Both the position numbers and the translations under genes were made by a program. Below, one piece after another: positions 15,915 to 23,996 of a DNA stretch of 64,000 nt. Within the stretch, counting starts at the first letter, position 1; every line of letters begins with the position of its first letter. The DNA is taken from the NCBI RefSeq assembly GCF_041103235.1, contig NZ_JBGCUN010000003.1:62001-126000 (forward strand), read 5' to 3'. The notes beneath the pieces were generated by a model. The model was not told where the DNA came from. It saw nothing but the letters and a program-made list of their open reading frames with translations, and did no database searches. This DNA comes from Yoonia sp. R2331 (lineage in GTDB: Bacteria; Pseudomonadota; Alphaproteobacteria; Rhodobacterales; Rhodobacteraceae).

Positions 15915-16988
15915 TTACCGCGACAAGCCGCCATGCAGCGTTGGTACGTCCAGCGCGGCAAAGCCATAGTGGCGCAGCCAGCGCAGGTCGGAATCAAAGA
16001 AAGCGCGCAGATCGGGGATGCCGTATTTCAACATCGCGATCCGGTCGATCCCCATGCCAAAGGCAAAGCCCTGCCAGTCTGCCGGGTCAATGCCACCGGC
16101 CTGCAGCACCTTGGGGTGCACCATGCCAGAGCCAAGGATTTCCAGCCAATCGTCGCCTTCGCCCACTTTCAGGGTGCCGCCTTCCCATGAACAGCGGATG
16201 TCGACCTCTGCCGACGGTTCGGTGAACGGAAAGTGGCTGGCGCGGAAGCGGATGTCGACATGGTCGACCTCAAAGTAGCTTTTGACGAACTCTTCCAGCA
16301 CCCACTTTAGGTTCGCCATCGAGATGTCTTTGTCGATCGCCAGACCTTCGACCTGGTGGAACATCGGTGTGTGCGTCTGGTCATAGTCAGCGCGGTAGAC
16401 ACGGCCCGGACAGATGATCCGCGTCGGCGCGCCTGTCGCCTCCATTGAGCGGATTTGCACCGGACTGGTGTGGGTGCGCAACACATGCGGCGGGCGGTTA
16501 TCGCCGGGCGCGCGGTGGGTGTAGAACGTGTCCATCTCGGCCCGCGCGGGGTGATGGCCGGGGATGTTCAGCGCATCGAAATTGTACCAGTCGCTTTCGA
16601 TTTGCGGCCCTTCGGCTACGCGGAAACCCATGTCTGCAAAGATCGCCGTGACCTCTTCTGTGACCTGGCTGATCGGGTGGATCGTGCCGGCAGGGCGCAC
16701 CCGGCTGGGCAGTGTGACATCCAGCCATTCCTCGCGCAGGCGCGCATCAAGGGCGGCATCAGCCAGGGCGGATTTCTTGGCGACAAGCGCGCTGTTGATC
16801 TCATCCTTCAGGGCATTCAGCGCCGGGCCTGCGACTTGCCGCTCTTCCGGGGTCATCTTACCTAAGCCGCGCATCTGCAGGCTGATTTCGCCCTTTTTGC
16901 CCAGTGCGCTGACGCGCAGATCCTCGAGCGATGCCTCGTCATCGGCCTTGCCGATCAGGTCCAGATATTTTGCTTTCAGATCGTCCAT
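15915..16988 (-). CDS. pheS: Phenylalanine-tRNA ligase alpha subunit
   Basis: The 357-residue protein has an N-terminal coiled-coil tRNA-binding part ([20 protein letters not shown]), then the class II synthetase core with motif 2 ([24 protein letters not shown]) and motif 3 ([18 protein letters not shown]). It is the catalytic subunit that activates phenylalanine. It lies upstream of pheT on the same strand but with a small membrane gene and two opposite-strand genes between them. Confidence 0.98.
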   Translation of the reverse strand: MDDLKAKYLDLIGKADDEASLEDLRVSALGKKGEISLQMRGLGKMTPEERQVAGPALNALKDEINSALVAKKSALADAALDARLREEWLDVTLPSRVRPAGTIHPISQVTEEVTAIFADMGFRVAEGPQIESDWYNFDALNIPGHHPARAEMDTFYTHRAPGDNRPPHVLRTHTSPVQIRSMEATGAPTRIICPGRVYRADYDQTHTPMFHQVEGLAIDKDISMANLKWVLEEFVKSYFEVDHVDIRFRASHFPFTEPSAEVDIRCSWEGGTLKVGEGDDWLEILGSGMVHPKVLQAGGIDPADWQGFAFGMGIDRIAMLKYGIPDLRAFFDSDLRWLRHYGFAALDVPTLHGGLSR

Positions 16989-17289
16989 GTCACGCCCTTA
17001 TGTGCCTGAACGTCCTGCTACCGCGCCCCGGTTGGCGGTGCAAGCCACCGTCGCCTGATCCGTGTGCCCGGACCACCTGATCCAGTTTGATTCCTTAACA
17101 AAAGCGCGATTTTCGATCACACCAGACAAGATGACGCAAGGAGAACTTTTCAACCCACAAGATATATAATCCTTCACAAGATGTTGTGTGAGTATAGAAT
17201 TTGCGAATTACAGGATGATTCTGTTGCGCTGAATTTTTGTGCGCTGCGCGCGAAAACTGCCAATTCGCGAAACGTTGGGGGTAATTGGG
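16989..17289. other. Divergent promoter region of pheS and OmpA-like gene
   Basis: No gene is seen. The region is more AT-rich than its surroundings and holds a dyad CACAA-4-TTGTG at 17175-17188 and a TATATAAT stretch at 17163-17170 that could be a -10 element. No pheM-like leader peptide was recognised. Confidence 0.4.
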
Positions 17290-18156
17290 ATGATGACGAA
17301 ATTTAGTGTCCGGCAATCGCTGGACGAAGCAAAGGCCGAAGGTCGCACCACTGAAAAGATCTTGCTAGGATTTGTCGCCTTGGTGCTATGCGGCGCGCTG
17401 GGATTGGGCGCAGGGATCATGTTGACCCGCGATGGCAGCACCGCACCAGTACAGACCGCAGCCGTGATCACCGACACCGCACCCGCCACTGGCCAGACCA
17501 CCCGGCGCGGGGTCCGCTGGCGGCCTGGGGCGGCGGAGGCAGAAGTCGCCGAACGGCCTGCTGACTTGCCCGTCCCGGTCGTCCCAGTGGCTGTTGCCAG
17601 CACCGCAGAGTCGGAACCGGCGCCAGAATGGCAAGAGCTTGTGACCCGCGCAACGGATGCGATGGCGACCGCACCCATTGCGCCAATACCCACCACAGCG
17701 ACGGCAACGGCTACAGTCACAGAAGAGATTGCCGCAGCCGCCGACCCCGCAACGGCCGTGCCGCTGTGTGTCGAACAGCTTGGCATTGTGTCATCGGCCA
17801 CCACCGTACCCTTTGAAGTCGGTGCCGTCGCCCCAGACCCCGCTGATCTGGGGCTTGTGCGGCGGATGCTGCAGATTCTGGCAACCTGTGACGGGATCAT
17901 GCTGGCGGTCGAGGGACACTCGGACGCCACCGGTTCGGAACTTCAGAATATCGCCCTAAGCTGGCAGCGCGCCGAGGCCACGATTGCCATTCTCGCTGCT
18001 GAAGGGTTTGACACTGCACGGGTTGAACCGCTGGGGTTTGGCGCGCGCAAACTGCTTGATACCACTGGCACACCGGAAGGTGACGCGCTGAACCGCCGGG
18101 TGGCCTTCCACATCGCGCCGGTCGAAGGCAGCGATCTGGCGGCCATGTTCCAGTAG
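17290..18156 (+). CDS. OmpA family protein with N-terminal membrane anchor
   Basis: The 288-residue protein has a cytoplasmic N-terminus, one transmembrane helix (ILLGFVALVLCGALGLGAGIM), a long low-complexity Ala/Thr/Pro/Glu linker, and a C-terminal OmpA-like peptidoglycan-binding domain (VPFEVGAVAP, MLAVEGHSDATGSELQNIALSWQRAEA, EPLGFGARKLLDT). It is probably anchored in the inner membrane and contacts the cell wall. Two adjacent ATG codons occur at 17290 and 17293. A strong terminator follows. Confidence 0.85.
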   Translation: MMTKFSVRQSLDEAKAEGRTTEKILLGFVALVLCGALGLGAGIMLTRDGSTAPVQTAAVITDTAPATGQTTRRGVRWRPGAAEAEVAERPADLPVPVVPVAVASTAESEPAPEWQELVTRATDAMATAPIAPIPTTATATATVTEEIAAAADPATAVPLCVEQLGIVSSATTVPFEVGAVAPDPADLGLVRRMLQILATCDGIMLAVEGHSDATGSELQNIALSWQRAEATIAILAAEGFDTARVEPLGFGARKLLDTTGTPEGDALNRRVAFHIAPVEGSDLAAMFQ

Positions 18157-18181
18157 GGCGCAACGCCCCCTCAAGTACGAC

Positions 18182-18207
18182 AGGGCCGTCCGCCGGGCGG
18201 CCCTTTT
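18182..18207 (+). terminator. Intrinsic terminator of the OmpA-like gene
   Basis: AGGGCCG (18182-18188) pairs with CGGCCCT (18198-18204) and is followed by TTT. Confidence 0.85.
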
Positions 18208-18323
18208 GCTTGGGCGACCTTCGCATCAGAAACGACAGCGCCATGTCAGGCCCCATCCCTTGCTAAGCAAATGACCAGATCCCGCACGCCAAGTGCGGCA
18301 TGGAATTGGTAAAGGAGTAAGAG

Positions 18324-19118
18324 ATGAAAAAGGTCTTTCTGATAGGCGCGGCTTGCCTGACATTGGCAGCTTGTGGCGGCGGCGGAGGCACCACAGTCAC
18401 CACGCCAAAATTTGCCCCGGTTCAGGCACATCAGGGCGATGGCCCCGGTGAGCTGGAATTGAATGCCGCGGGCGACCGGATCAAGGTTGATATGGGTGAC
18501 GTGACCACCACCCTGACGGCGGGTTCCATCGCATCGGCAGGCACGTTCGTCGGCGGCAGACAAACCGGTTCGGAACAGGCTACGGCCTTTGTCAGCGCGA
18601 CCGGCAATTCGCGTGCAGGCGTGGCCTTTACACGCAACGGCACCGACCCACAGCACCTGTCATCGCAATTCGCACGGCTGACACAGACCGATGCACCCAC
18701 CACGGGCAGTGCGACGCTGACCGGCGATTATGTCGGCATTCTGACCAACAATAACAACGCGATTGGCCGTATGACGGGTGATGCTCGCATCACAGCAAAT
18801 TTTGGCAACGACACCGTGCGGGGCCGGATCACCAATCGTGAATACGGCAGTCTGACAACCGGCAATGTCTTTGCCACTGTCAGCGTGGACGACATTGTGC
18901 TGGAACAAACCGGATTTAATGGCAATGGCCGTTTTAGCGGCGACATCAGCGGCGGGGCTTTTTCCACCGCGGCCATTACCGGAACCTCGAACGGCGGCAA
19001 TTTTGCTGGGTTGATTGCCGGTGTAACTGGCGACGAAATCGTCGGCGGCCTGCAAGTTAACAGCACCTACGGCGGGCAGCAGTTCGTGGAACAGGGCGCG
19101 TTTGCGGCCGGTCACTGA
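18324..19118 (+). CDS. Lipoprotein with transferrin-binding-protein-like beta-barrel domain
   Basis: The 264-residue protein has a lipoprotein signal with LAAC lipobox (Cys17), a glycine stretch, then a beta-rich region ending in TGDYVGILTNNNN...GNDTVRGRITNREYG...FSGDISGGAFSTAAITGTSNGGNFAGLIAGVTGDEIVGGLQV. That repeating small-barrel pattern is the TbpB C-lobe-like (transferrin-binding protein-like) barrel found in many surface lipoproteins. AAAGGAGTAAGAG precedes the ATG. No Slam-type exporter or TonB receptor is adjacent. Confidence 0.75.
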   Translation: MKKVFLIGAACLTLAACGGGGGTTVTTPKFAPVQAHQGDGPGELELNAAGDRIKVDMGDVTTTLTAGSIASAGTFVGGRQTGSEQATAFVSATGNSRAGVAFTRNGTDPQHLSSQFARLTQTDAPTTGSATLTGDYVGILTNNNNAIGRMTGDARITANFGNDTVRGRITNREYGSLTTGNVFATVSVDDIVLEQTGFNGNGRFSGDISGGAFSTAAITGTSNGGNFAGLIAGVTGDEIVGGLQVNSTYGGQQFVEQGAFAAGH

Positions 19119-19139
19119 CGGTCACGGCGGCAAACAAAA

Positions 19140-19169
19140 ATGGCCCGGATGATCACTCATCCGGGCCAT
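19140..19169. terminator. Bidirectional terminator of rplT and the lipoprotein gene
   Basis: ATGGCCCGGATGA (19140-19152) pairs perfectly with TCATCCGGGCCAT (19157-19169). On the minus strand it is followed by TTTTTG, a good T tract for rplT. Confidence 0.88.
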
Positions 19170-19191
19170 TGATCTATCTGGCAATATGGCC

Positions 19192-19551
19192 TTAGGCCAT
19201 TGCTGCCTTGGCTTTACCAACGATGGCGGCAAATGCCTCTGGTTCGTTCACGGCGAGGTCAGCCAGCACTTTGCGGTCAACCTCGATCCCGGCCAGTGTC
19301 AGACCGTTGATGAACTTGGAATATGTCAGCGACTCGTCGATTGACCGCACACCTGCGTTGATCCGCTGGATCCAGAGCGAGCGGAAGTTCCGCTTGCGGT
19401 TATGACGGTCACGGGTCGCATATTGGTTGGCTTTGTCGACGGCCTGCTTGGCGACCTTGAAGGTCTTGGAGCGGCGATCATAATAGCCTTTCGCAGCGTC
19501 GAGAACTTTCTTGTGACGACGGTGCGTGACGGTTCCACCTTTAACGCGCAT
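19192..19551 (-). CDS. rplT: 50S ribosomal protein L20
   Basis: The 119-residue basic protein reads [29 protein letters not shown] at its start and has [19 protein letters not shown], both conserved in L20. It binds 23S rRNA early in large-subunit assembly. It lies 12 bases after rpmI. Confidence 0.98.
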   Translation of the reverse strand: MRVKGGTVTHRRHKKVLDAAKGYYDRRSKTFKVAKQAVDKANQYATRDRHNRKRNFRSLWIQRINAGVRSIDESLTYSKFINGLTLAGIEVDRKVLADLAVNEPEAFAAIVGKAKAAMA

Positions 19552-19563
19552 ATCAAATTCTCC

Positions 19564-19764
19564 TTATTTTGCGTAGGGCATCATAGGCTTGATGATACCT
19601 TCATCAGCCTTGCACAGGGTTGTTGTGCCGCGTGCGTTACGCAGGAACTTGTTGGTGCGCTTGATCATTCCGTGGCGCTTTCCGGCCTGAGCCGCCACCA
19701 CGCGGCCAGAAGCCGTCACCTTGAACCGCTTTTTGCAGCTCGACTTTGTCTTCATCTTCGGCAT
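19564..19764 (-). CDS. rpmI: 50S ribosomal protein L35
   Basis: The 66-residue protein starts [20 protein letters not shown] and has [19 protein letters not shown], diagnostic of L35. The open frame can be extended to 19869, but GGAG eight bases before ATG 19764 and the family length fix the start. It forms an operon with rplT. Confidence 0.98.
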   Translation of the reverse strand: MPKMKTKSSCKKRFKVTASGRVVAAQAGKRHGMIKRTNKFLRNARGTTTLCKADEGIIKPMMPYAK

Positions 19765-19887
19765 TTCCGTCTCCGTCTTTTGGGTCGGTTTACACGCGAC
19801 TCGGCATGCCATTTCGGCCGGACGCGCGGGTTGAAGCGTTCCTTTAGGGGGAATCGGGTGGTGTGACAAGGGGCAAAGCCCCAGCCA

Positions 19888-20268
19888 TCAGGCATTTGCG
19901 GCCTCGTATGCGGCAAATAGATCCGTCACCAGCACACCGTTGATCCGCATGCCCGTCAGATCGGCGTTCTGAATACTGCAATCCGCCAGGGTGACACCAT
20001 CAATCGACAGGCCCGACAGGTTGGCATTGCTGATCGTAGTGCCCGCCAGCGTGACATTGTTGAACCGCGCCTGCGACAGGTTCACGTCGTCGAAATCGGC
20101 CTTGTGCAGATTGGTGTCAGTGAACTTGGCATCGGTGAGCACAGCAAAAAACCGCGCCCCTATCAGGTTGACCCCGTCAAAATCTGATCCAGCCATATTG
20201 GCACGGTGAAAGCGGGTGTCTTGCAGTTGATCGCCGTCAAACGGTGTGCCTTTGGATTGATCGTTCAT
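19888..20268 (-). CDS. Pentapeptide repeat protein
   Basis: The 126-residue protein consists almost entirely of A(D/N)LXX-type pentapeptides, for example DTRFHRANMAGSDFDGVNLIGARF, NLHKADFDDVNLSQARFNNV and ANLSGLSIDGVTLADCSIQNADLTGMRI. Such repeats form a square right-handed beta helix. No function can be assigned. It probably shares a transcript with the small membrane gene upstream, 26 bases away. Confidence 0.9.
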   Translation of the reverse strand: MNDQSKGTPFDGDQLQDTRFHRANMAGSDFDGVNLIGARFFAVLTDAKFTDTNLHKADFDDVNLSQARFNNVTLAGTTISNANLSGLSIDGVTLADCSIQNADLTGMRINGVLVTDLFAAYEAANA

Positions 20269-20294
20269 ATCCGCCCACCCTGATTGAATACGGT

Positions 20295-20519
20295 CTAACT
20301 GGTGTATCGCCCAATGACGCGCACGACAACGTCTGGGATCGTGTCAAAGCCATATGCCATCGGGCGCTGCTGCACCGCGTAGCCAATCATCAGCCCACCA
20401 ATGATGAATAGGTAAGCTGGCAGGCGCGGGGCGCGCCCGTCCAGCAGTGCGCTGAAAATGGCTGGGATCGCCAGAACGGCCATCGCCAGCCCAGCAACAA
20501 AGAACAGATCAGGATCCAT
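20295..20519 (-). CDS. Small membrane protein of unknown function
   Basis: The 74-residue protein starts MDPDLFFVAGLAMAVLAIPA and has two hydrophobic helices (residues 5-24 and 35-50), then a soluble tail IPDVVVRVIGRYTS. AGGGCGTCTT precedes the ATG. It lies between pyruvate kinase and the pentapeptide gene, all on the minus strand. Confidence 0.75.
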   Translation of the reverse strand: MDPDLFFVAGLAMAVLAIPAIFSALLDGRAPRLPAYLFIIGGLMIGYAVQQRPMAYGFDTIPDVVVRVIGRYTS

Positions 20520-20553
20520 AAGACGCCCTTACGCTAACAAGGTTAACGCAGGC

Positions 20554-22002
20554 TTACTCTGGATCCGCTGCATAGATCAATCGTTCCGCACAAGGCGCCA
20601 CACGCAGAATGTTCGTGGACCCCGGCGTGTTGAACGGCACACCGGCGGTGACGACGACCATGTCGTCTTCTGTGGCCATATCCTGTTCCAGCGCTGCGCG
20701 GACCGCGGCGATCACCGCGTCCTTGAACCGGTCAACCGGGCCAGTGACGACGCAGTTGGTGCCCCAGCTCAGGCACAGGCGGCGCGCGGTGCTGGTGTAG
20801 TTCGTCAGCGCCACAATCGGCACACGCGGCCGTTCGCGTGCAACCAGCGATGCGGTGGCACCCGACTGCGAGAAACAGCAGATCGCTTTGATGTCCGTCG
20901 TCTCGGCGATTTCGCGGGCCGCAGCGACGATGCCGTCGGCCACAGACTGCCGCTTGGCGGTGCGCGACGCTTCGATAATTTCGGTGTAGGTCGGGTCTTC
21001 TTCGACCTCACGCGCCACGTTGTCCATCGTGGTCACCGCCTCAATTGGGAAGCTGCCAGCGGCACTTTCCGCCGACAACATGACCGCATCGGCACCTTCA
21101 TAAATAGCGGCGGCCACGTCAGAGACTTCGGCGCGGGTTGGCATCGGCGATTCAATCATCGACTCCAGCATTTGCGTCGCCACGATCACCGGTTTTGCAG
21201 CCGCGCGACACTTGCGGACCAACTGCTTTTGAATGGGCGGCACGTTCTGCACCGGCAGTTCCACACCCAGATCGCCACGGGCCACCATAATGCCGTCGCT
21301 CACCGCAAGAATGCTGTCAAACGCCTTCACGGCCGCCGGTTTTTCGATCTTGGACAGGATCGCGGCACGACCCTTGCACAGTTTGCGCGCTTCTTCGACG
21401 TCTGCGGGGCGCTGCACAAAGGACAGCGCCAGCCAATCAACGCCCAGATCACACACGAAATCGAGGTCTTTGCGGTCTTTCTCGGACAAGGCCGCCAGCG
21501 GCAGCACCACATCAGGCACATTCACGCCTTTGCGGTTCGAAATCGTCCCGCCCACGAGGACTTCGCAATCTGCAAAATCCGCGCCACAATCCTTGACCTG
21601 TAGCTTGATTTTGCCGTCATTCACCAGCAGGTGCGAACCGGGCTCAAGCGCGTCAAAAATCTCTTTATGGGGCAATTGCACGCGGCTCACGTCGCCGGGG
21701 GCATCGCTCAGGTCCAGACGGAATGACGCGCCAACCTCAAGCTCTTCACCGTCATCGTTGGCAAACACGCCAACGCGCAGTTTGGGGCCTTGCAAGTCGG
21801 CGAGAATGCCGATCGGGCTGTTCAAGTCCTTTTCAATCTGGCGAATGATCTCGTGCCGGGCACGGATTTCGGCGTGATCTCCGTGACTCATGTTCAGGCG
21901 AAACACATCGGCACCCGCCTCATGCAAAGCGCGGATCATTTCATAGTCATTGGAGGCCGGACCAAGCGTGGCCGTGATCTTGACGTTGCGGTGGCGTCTC
22001 AT
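20554..22002 (-). CDS. pyk: Pyruvate kinase
   Basis: The 482-residue protein is full length. MRRHRNVKITATLGPAS opens the barrel; VFRLNMSHG, ILADLQGPKLRVG, ILSKIEKPAAVKAFDSI (active-site Lys) and DGIMVARGDLGVELP are classic pyruvate kinase motifs; the C-terminal domain has ICCFSQSGATASLVARERP. It makes pyruvate and ATP from phosphoenolpyruvate. GAAGGATGACCC lies before the ATG. Confidence 0.98.
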   Translation of the reverse strand: MRRHRNVKITATLGPASNDYEMIRALHEAGADVFRLNMSHGDHAEIRARHEIIRQIEKDLNSPIGILADLQGPKLRVGVFANDDGEELEVGASFRLDLSDAPGDVSRVQLPHKEIFDALEPGSHLLVNDGKIKLQVKDCGADFADCEVLVGGTISNRKGVNVPDVVLPLAALSEKDRKDLDFVCDLGVDWLALSFVQRPADVEEARKLCKGRAAILSKIEKPAAVKAFDSILAVSDGIMVARGDLGVELPVQNVPPIQKQLVRKCRAAAKPVIVATQMLESMIESPMPTRAEVSDVAAAIYEGADAVMLSAESAAGSFPIEAVTTMDNVAREVEEDPTYTEIIEASRTAKRQSVADGIVAAAREIAETTDIKAICCFSQSGATASLVARERPRVPIVALTNYTSTARRLCLSWGTNCVVTGPVDRFKDAVIAAVRAALEQDMATEDDMVVVTAGVPFNTPGSTNILRVAPCAERLIYAADPE

Positions 22003-22136
22003 GGGTCATCCTTCAGGGTCTTGCCGCAAACGAAGGGAGGGTCGTTAGCGGTAACGAGATATTCGCGCCCTTATTGCGCAATTCCATTCCGGTCACAACT
22101 GGCCTAAGTCCGGTAACAAGGGAATGACAGGTAGAT

Positions 22137-22871
22137 ATGACACAGGACGCCTTTGAAATTAGCGGTGTAGATCGACCCGGACGCTGGCTTGTGACTTGCG
22201 ATCACGCCAGCAATCGCGTGCCCGCTTGGGTCAACGGTGGCGATCTGGGGCTGCCCGCGGCAGATATGGAACGTCACATCGCTTATGATGTGGGCGCGGC
22301 GGGGGTGACAACGGCGCTCGCCGATCTGCTGGATGCGCCCGCGATCCTGTCGCAGTTCTCGCGGCTGGTGATTGACCCCAACCGGGGCCCGGATGACCCC
22401 ACGCGACTGATGCGGCTTTATGACGGCACGATCATTCCCGCCAATGCTTATGCCGACGCGGACGAAAAGGCGCGGCGTGTCGCGCGACTATATGATCCCT
22501 ACCATGACGCACTGGCCGAACTGGCGGCGCGACCGGGCACCGTGATTTGCGCCGTGCACAGCTTTACCCCGCAATTGCGCGGCCGTGCGCCACGCCCTTG
22601 GGAAATTGGCGTTCTTTATGCCAATGACGACCGCCTTGCCCGCCCACTGATGGATGCCTGCCGCGCGCAAGGCTGGGCCACCGGCGACAATGAGCCCTAT
22701 TTGGGCCACTTGCCCGGCGATAGCATCGACCGACACGCGCTTACGGACGGGCGGCCCAATGTGCTGATTGAATTGCGCAATGACCTGATTGCCGATGCGG
22801 CGGGCCAGACCCTTTGGGCCCAGCGATTGGCGCCTATATTGAAACAGATATTGGCCGATACCGGCCTGTGA
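22137..22871 (+). CDS. N-formylglutamate amidohydrolase family protein
   Basis: The 244-residue protein has the family motifs VTCDHASNRVPAW, HIAYDVGAAGVTTALADLL, RLVIDPNRGPDDPTRL and CAVHSFTPQLRGRAPRPWEIGVLY. Family members are zinc enzymes that release formate from N-formylglutamate in histidine degradation, but this subgroup is broad and the real substrate may differ. It is 12 bases before the DUF1244 gene on the same strand. Confidence 0.88.
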   Translation: MTQDAFEISGVDRPGRWLVTCDHASNRVPAWVNGGDLGLPAADMERHIAYDVGAAGVTTALADLLDAPAILSQFSRLVIDPNRGPDDPTRLMRLYDGTIIPANAYADADEKARRVARLYDPYHDALAELAARPGTVICAVHSFTPQLRGRAPRPWEIGVLYANDDRLARPLMDACRAQGWATGDNEPYLGHLPGDSIDRHALTDGRPNVLIELRNDLIADAAGQTLWAQRLAPILKQILADTGL

Positions 22872-22883
22872 CAGGAGACACCG

Positions 22884-23183
22884 ATGGACGACCAGACCCG
22901 GATAGAGATTGAAGCCGCCGCCTTTCGCCGCTTGCAACAGCACCTGATGCAGGATCGGCCTGATGCCCAGAATATCGACATGATGAACCTTGCCGGGTTC
23001 TGCCGGAATTGCCTGAGCCGCTGGTATCAGGAAGCTGCCAATGCGCGCGGGATCGACATGTCGAAAGACGAAGGGCGCGAGGCGTTCTACGGCATGCCCT
23101 TTGCGGACTGGAAAGCCCGGCACCAGACCGAAGCGTCCGATGCCGCCAAAGTCGCCTTTGCAAAAAGCCACCCCAAGGAATAA
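22884..23183 (+). CDS. DUF1244 family protein
   Basis: The 99-residue protein has the conserved family core RLQQHLMQDRPDAQNIDMMNLAGFCRNCLSRWYQEAA and YGMPFADWKARHQ. The CRNC pair is notable but a metal site is not proven. ACAGGAGACACCG precedes the ATG. It is co-directional with the amidohydrolase and probably in its operon; the family has no established function. Confidence 0.88.
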   Translation: MDDQTRIEIEAAAFRRLQQHLMQDRPDAQNIDMMNLAGFCRNCLSRWYQEAANARGIDMSKDEGREAFYGMPFADWKARHQTEASDAAKVAFAKSHPKE

Positions 23184-23202
23184 TCTCCGGGGTGGCCTGA
23201 GG

Positions 23203-23811
23203 TCAGCCGCGTTTGTTGGTCTCGGCCAGAATATTGAACTTGATATTGTCGATCGCCCCGCCCGCGCGCAGATCGTTGAGGATCACAGTCGTGGTCTGAC
23301 CCACATCATCAGTGACAATCCATTGCCGCAGCTCAACCGGGTTTGCAGTGAACACCATCTGGATGTTGCCGTATTGCGGGTTGTCGGGATCCTGGGCTGT
23401 GATGGTGGTGCTGGTGCCGTCGCTGGTGTGGCCGGTGACCATGCGGGCGCGGCCGAGATCGACGTTTTGTTCCAGAATGATCTTCAACGGGGTCTGGTTC
23501 AGCGGGTAGCGTTCCGGCCCGGTGTTGGATCGGGGATCAAAAACCGCGACCGACCCGCCGCCCGCCATCACAAGGCTGTTGTCGGGCGGGTTATATTCAA
23601 ACCGGATGCGCCCGGGCCGTTTGATGAAAATCTGGCCGGTCGATAACGTGCCATCACCATTGATCTGGGTAAACCCGCCTTGGGCTGTCTGCAACCGGTT
23701 CAGGTAATTCGAAACCTCTGCCAGCGACAGTTGTTGTGCCTGTGCGGAACCGCCTGCAGCGACCAGCGCCGTTGCGGCAACGCCCGTCATGAAATTGCGT
23801 CGTGTCGTCAT
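23203..23811 (-). CDS. lolA: LolA-like outer-membrane lipoprotein carrier protein
   Basis: The 202-residue protein has a signal peptide (MTTRRNFMTGVAATALVAAGGSAQA; an RR pair suggests possible Tat export) and a LolA fold: YLNRLQTAQGGFTQINGDGTLSTGQIFIKRPGRIRFEYNPPD. LolA ferries lipoproteins across the periplasm from LolCDE to the outer membrane. ATG at 23811 has CAGGTGAAC upstream; the GTG at 23820 is part of that site. It is convergent with the DUF1244 gene. Confidence 0.88.
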   Translation of the reverse strand: MTTRRNFMTGVAATALVAAGGSAQAQQLSLAEVSNYLNRLQTAQGGFTQINGDGTLSTGQIFIKRPGRIRFEYNPPDNSLVMAGGGSVAVFDPRSNTGPERYPLNQTPLKIILEQNVDLGRARMVTGHTSDGTSTTITAQDPDNPQYGNIQMVFTANPVELRQWIVTDDVGQTTTVILNDLRAGGAIDNIKFNILAETNKRG

Positions 23812-23996
23812 ATCGTTCACCTGACTTCTCGTCCTTTGCGTCTTGATGCACCTTAGCGATATGGGGGCACAACAGCGGATTGTCGTTTGCTAAGCGATAA
23901 CATGCCTGTGTGAACCGATGACGGCACCGCCCCTTGGCGGGCCTGGCGGGTATTCCGGATATTGGGAAATGCGCGCAGGCCGCGGGTGCCTGCGTA

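Noticed and set aside
20458-21603. 381-residue plus-strand frame
   Set aside because: Antisense to pyruvate kinase; rich in Arg/His/Gly with no recognisable domain.
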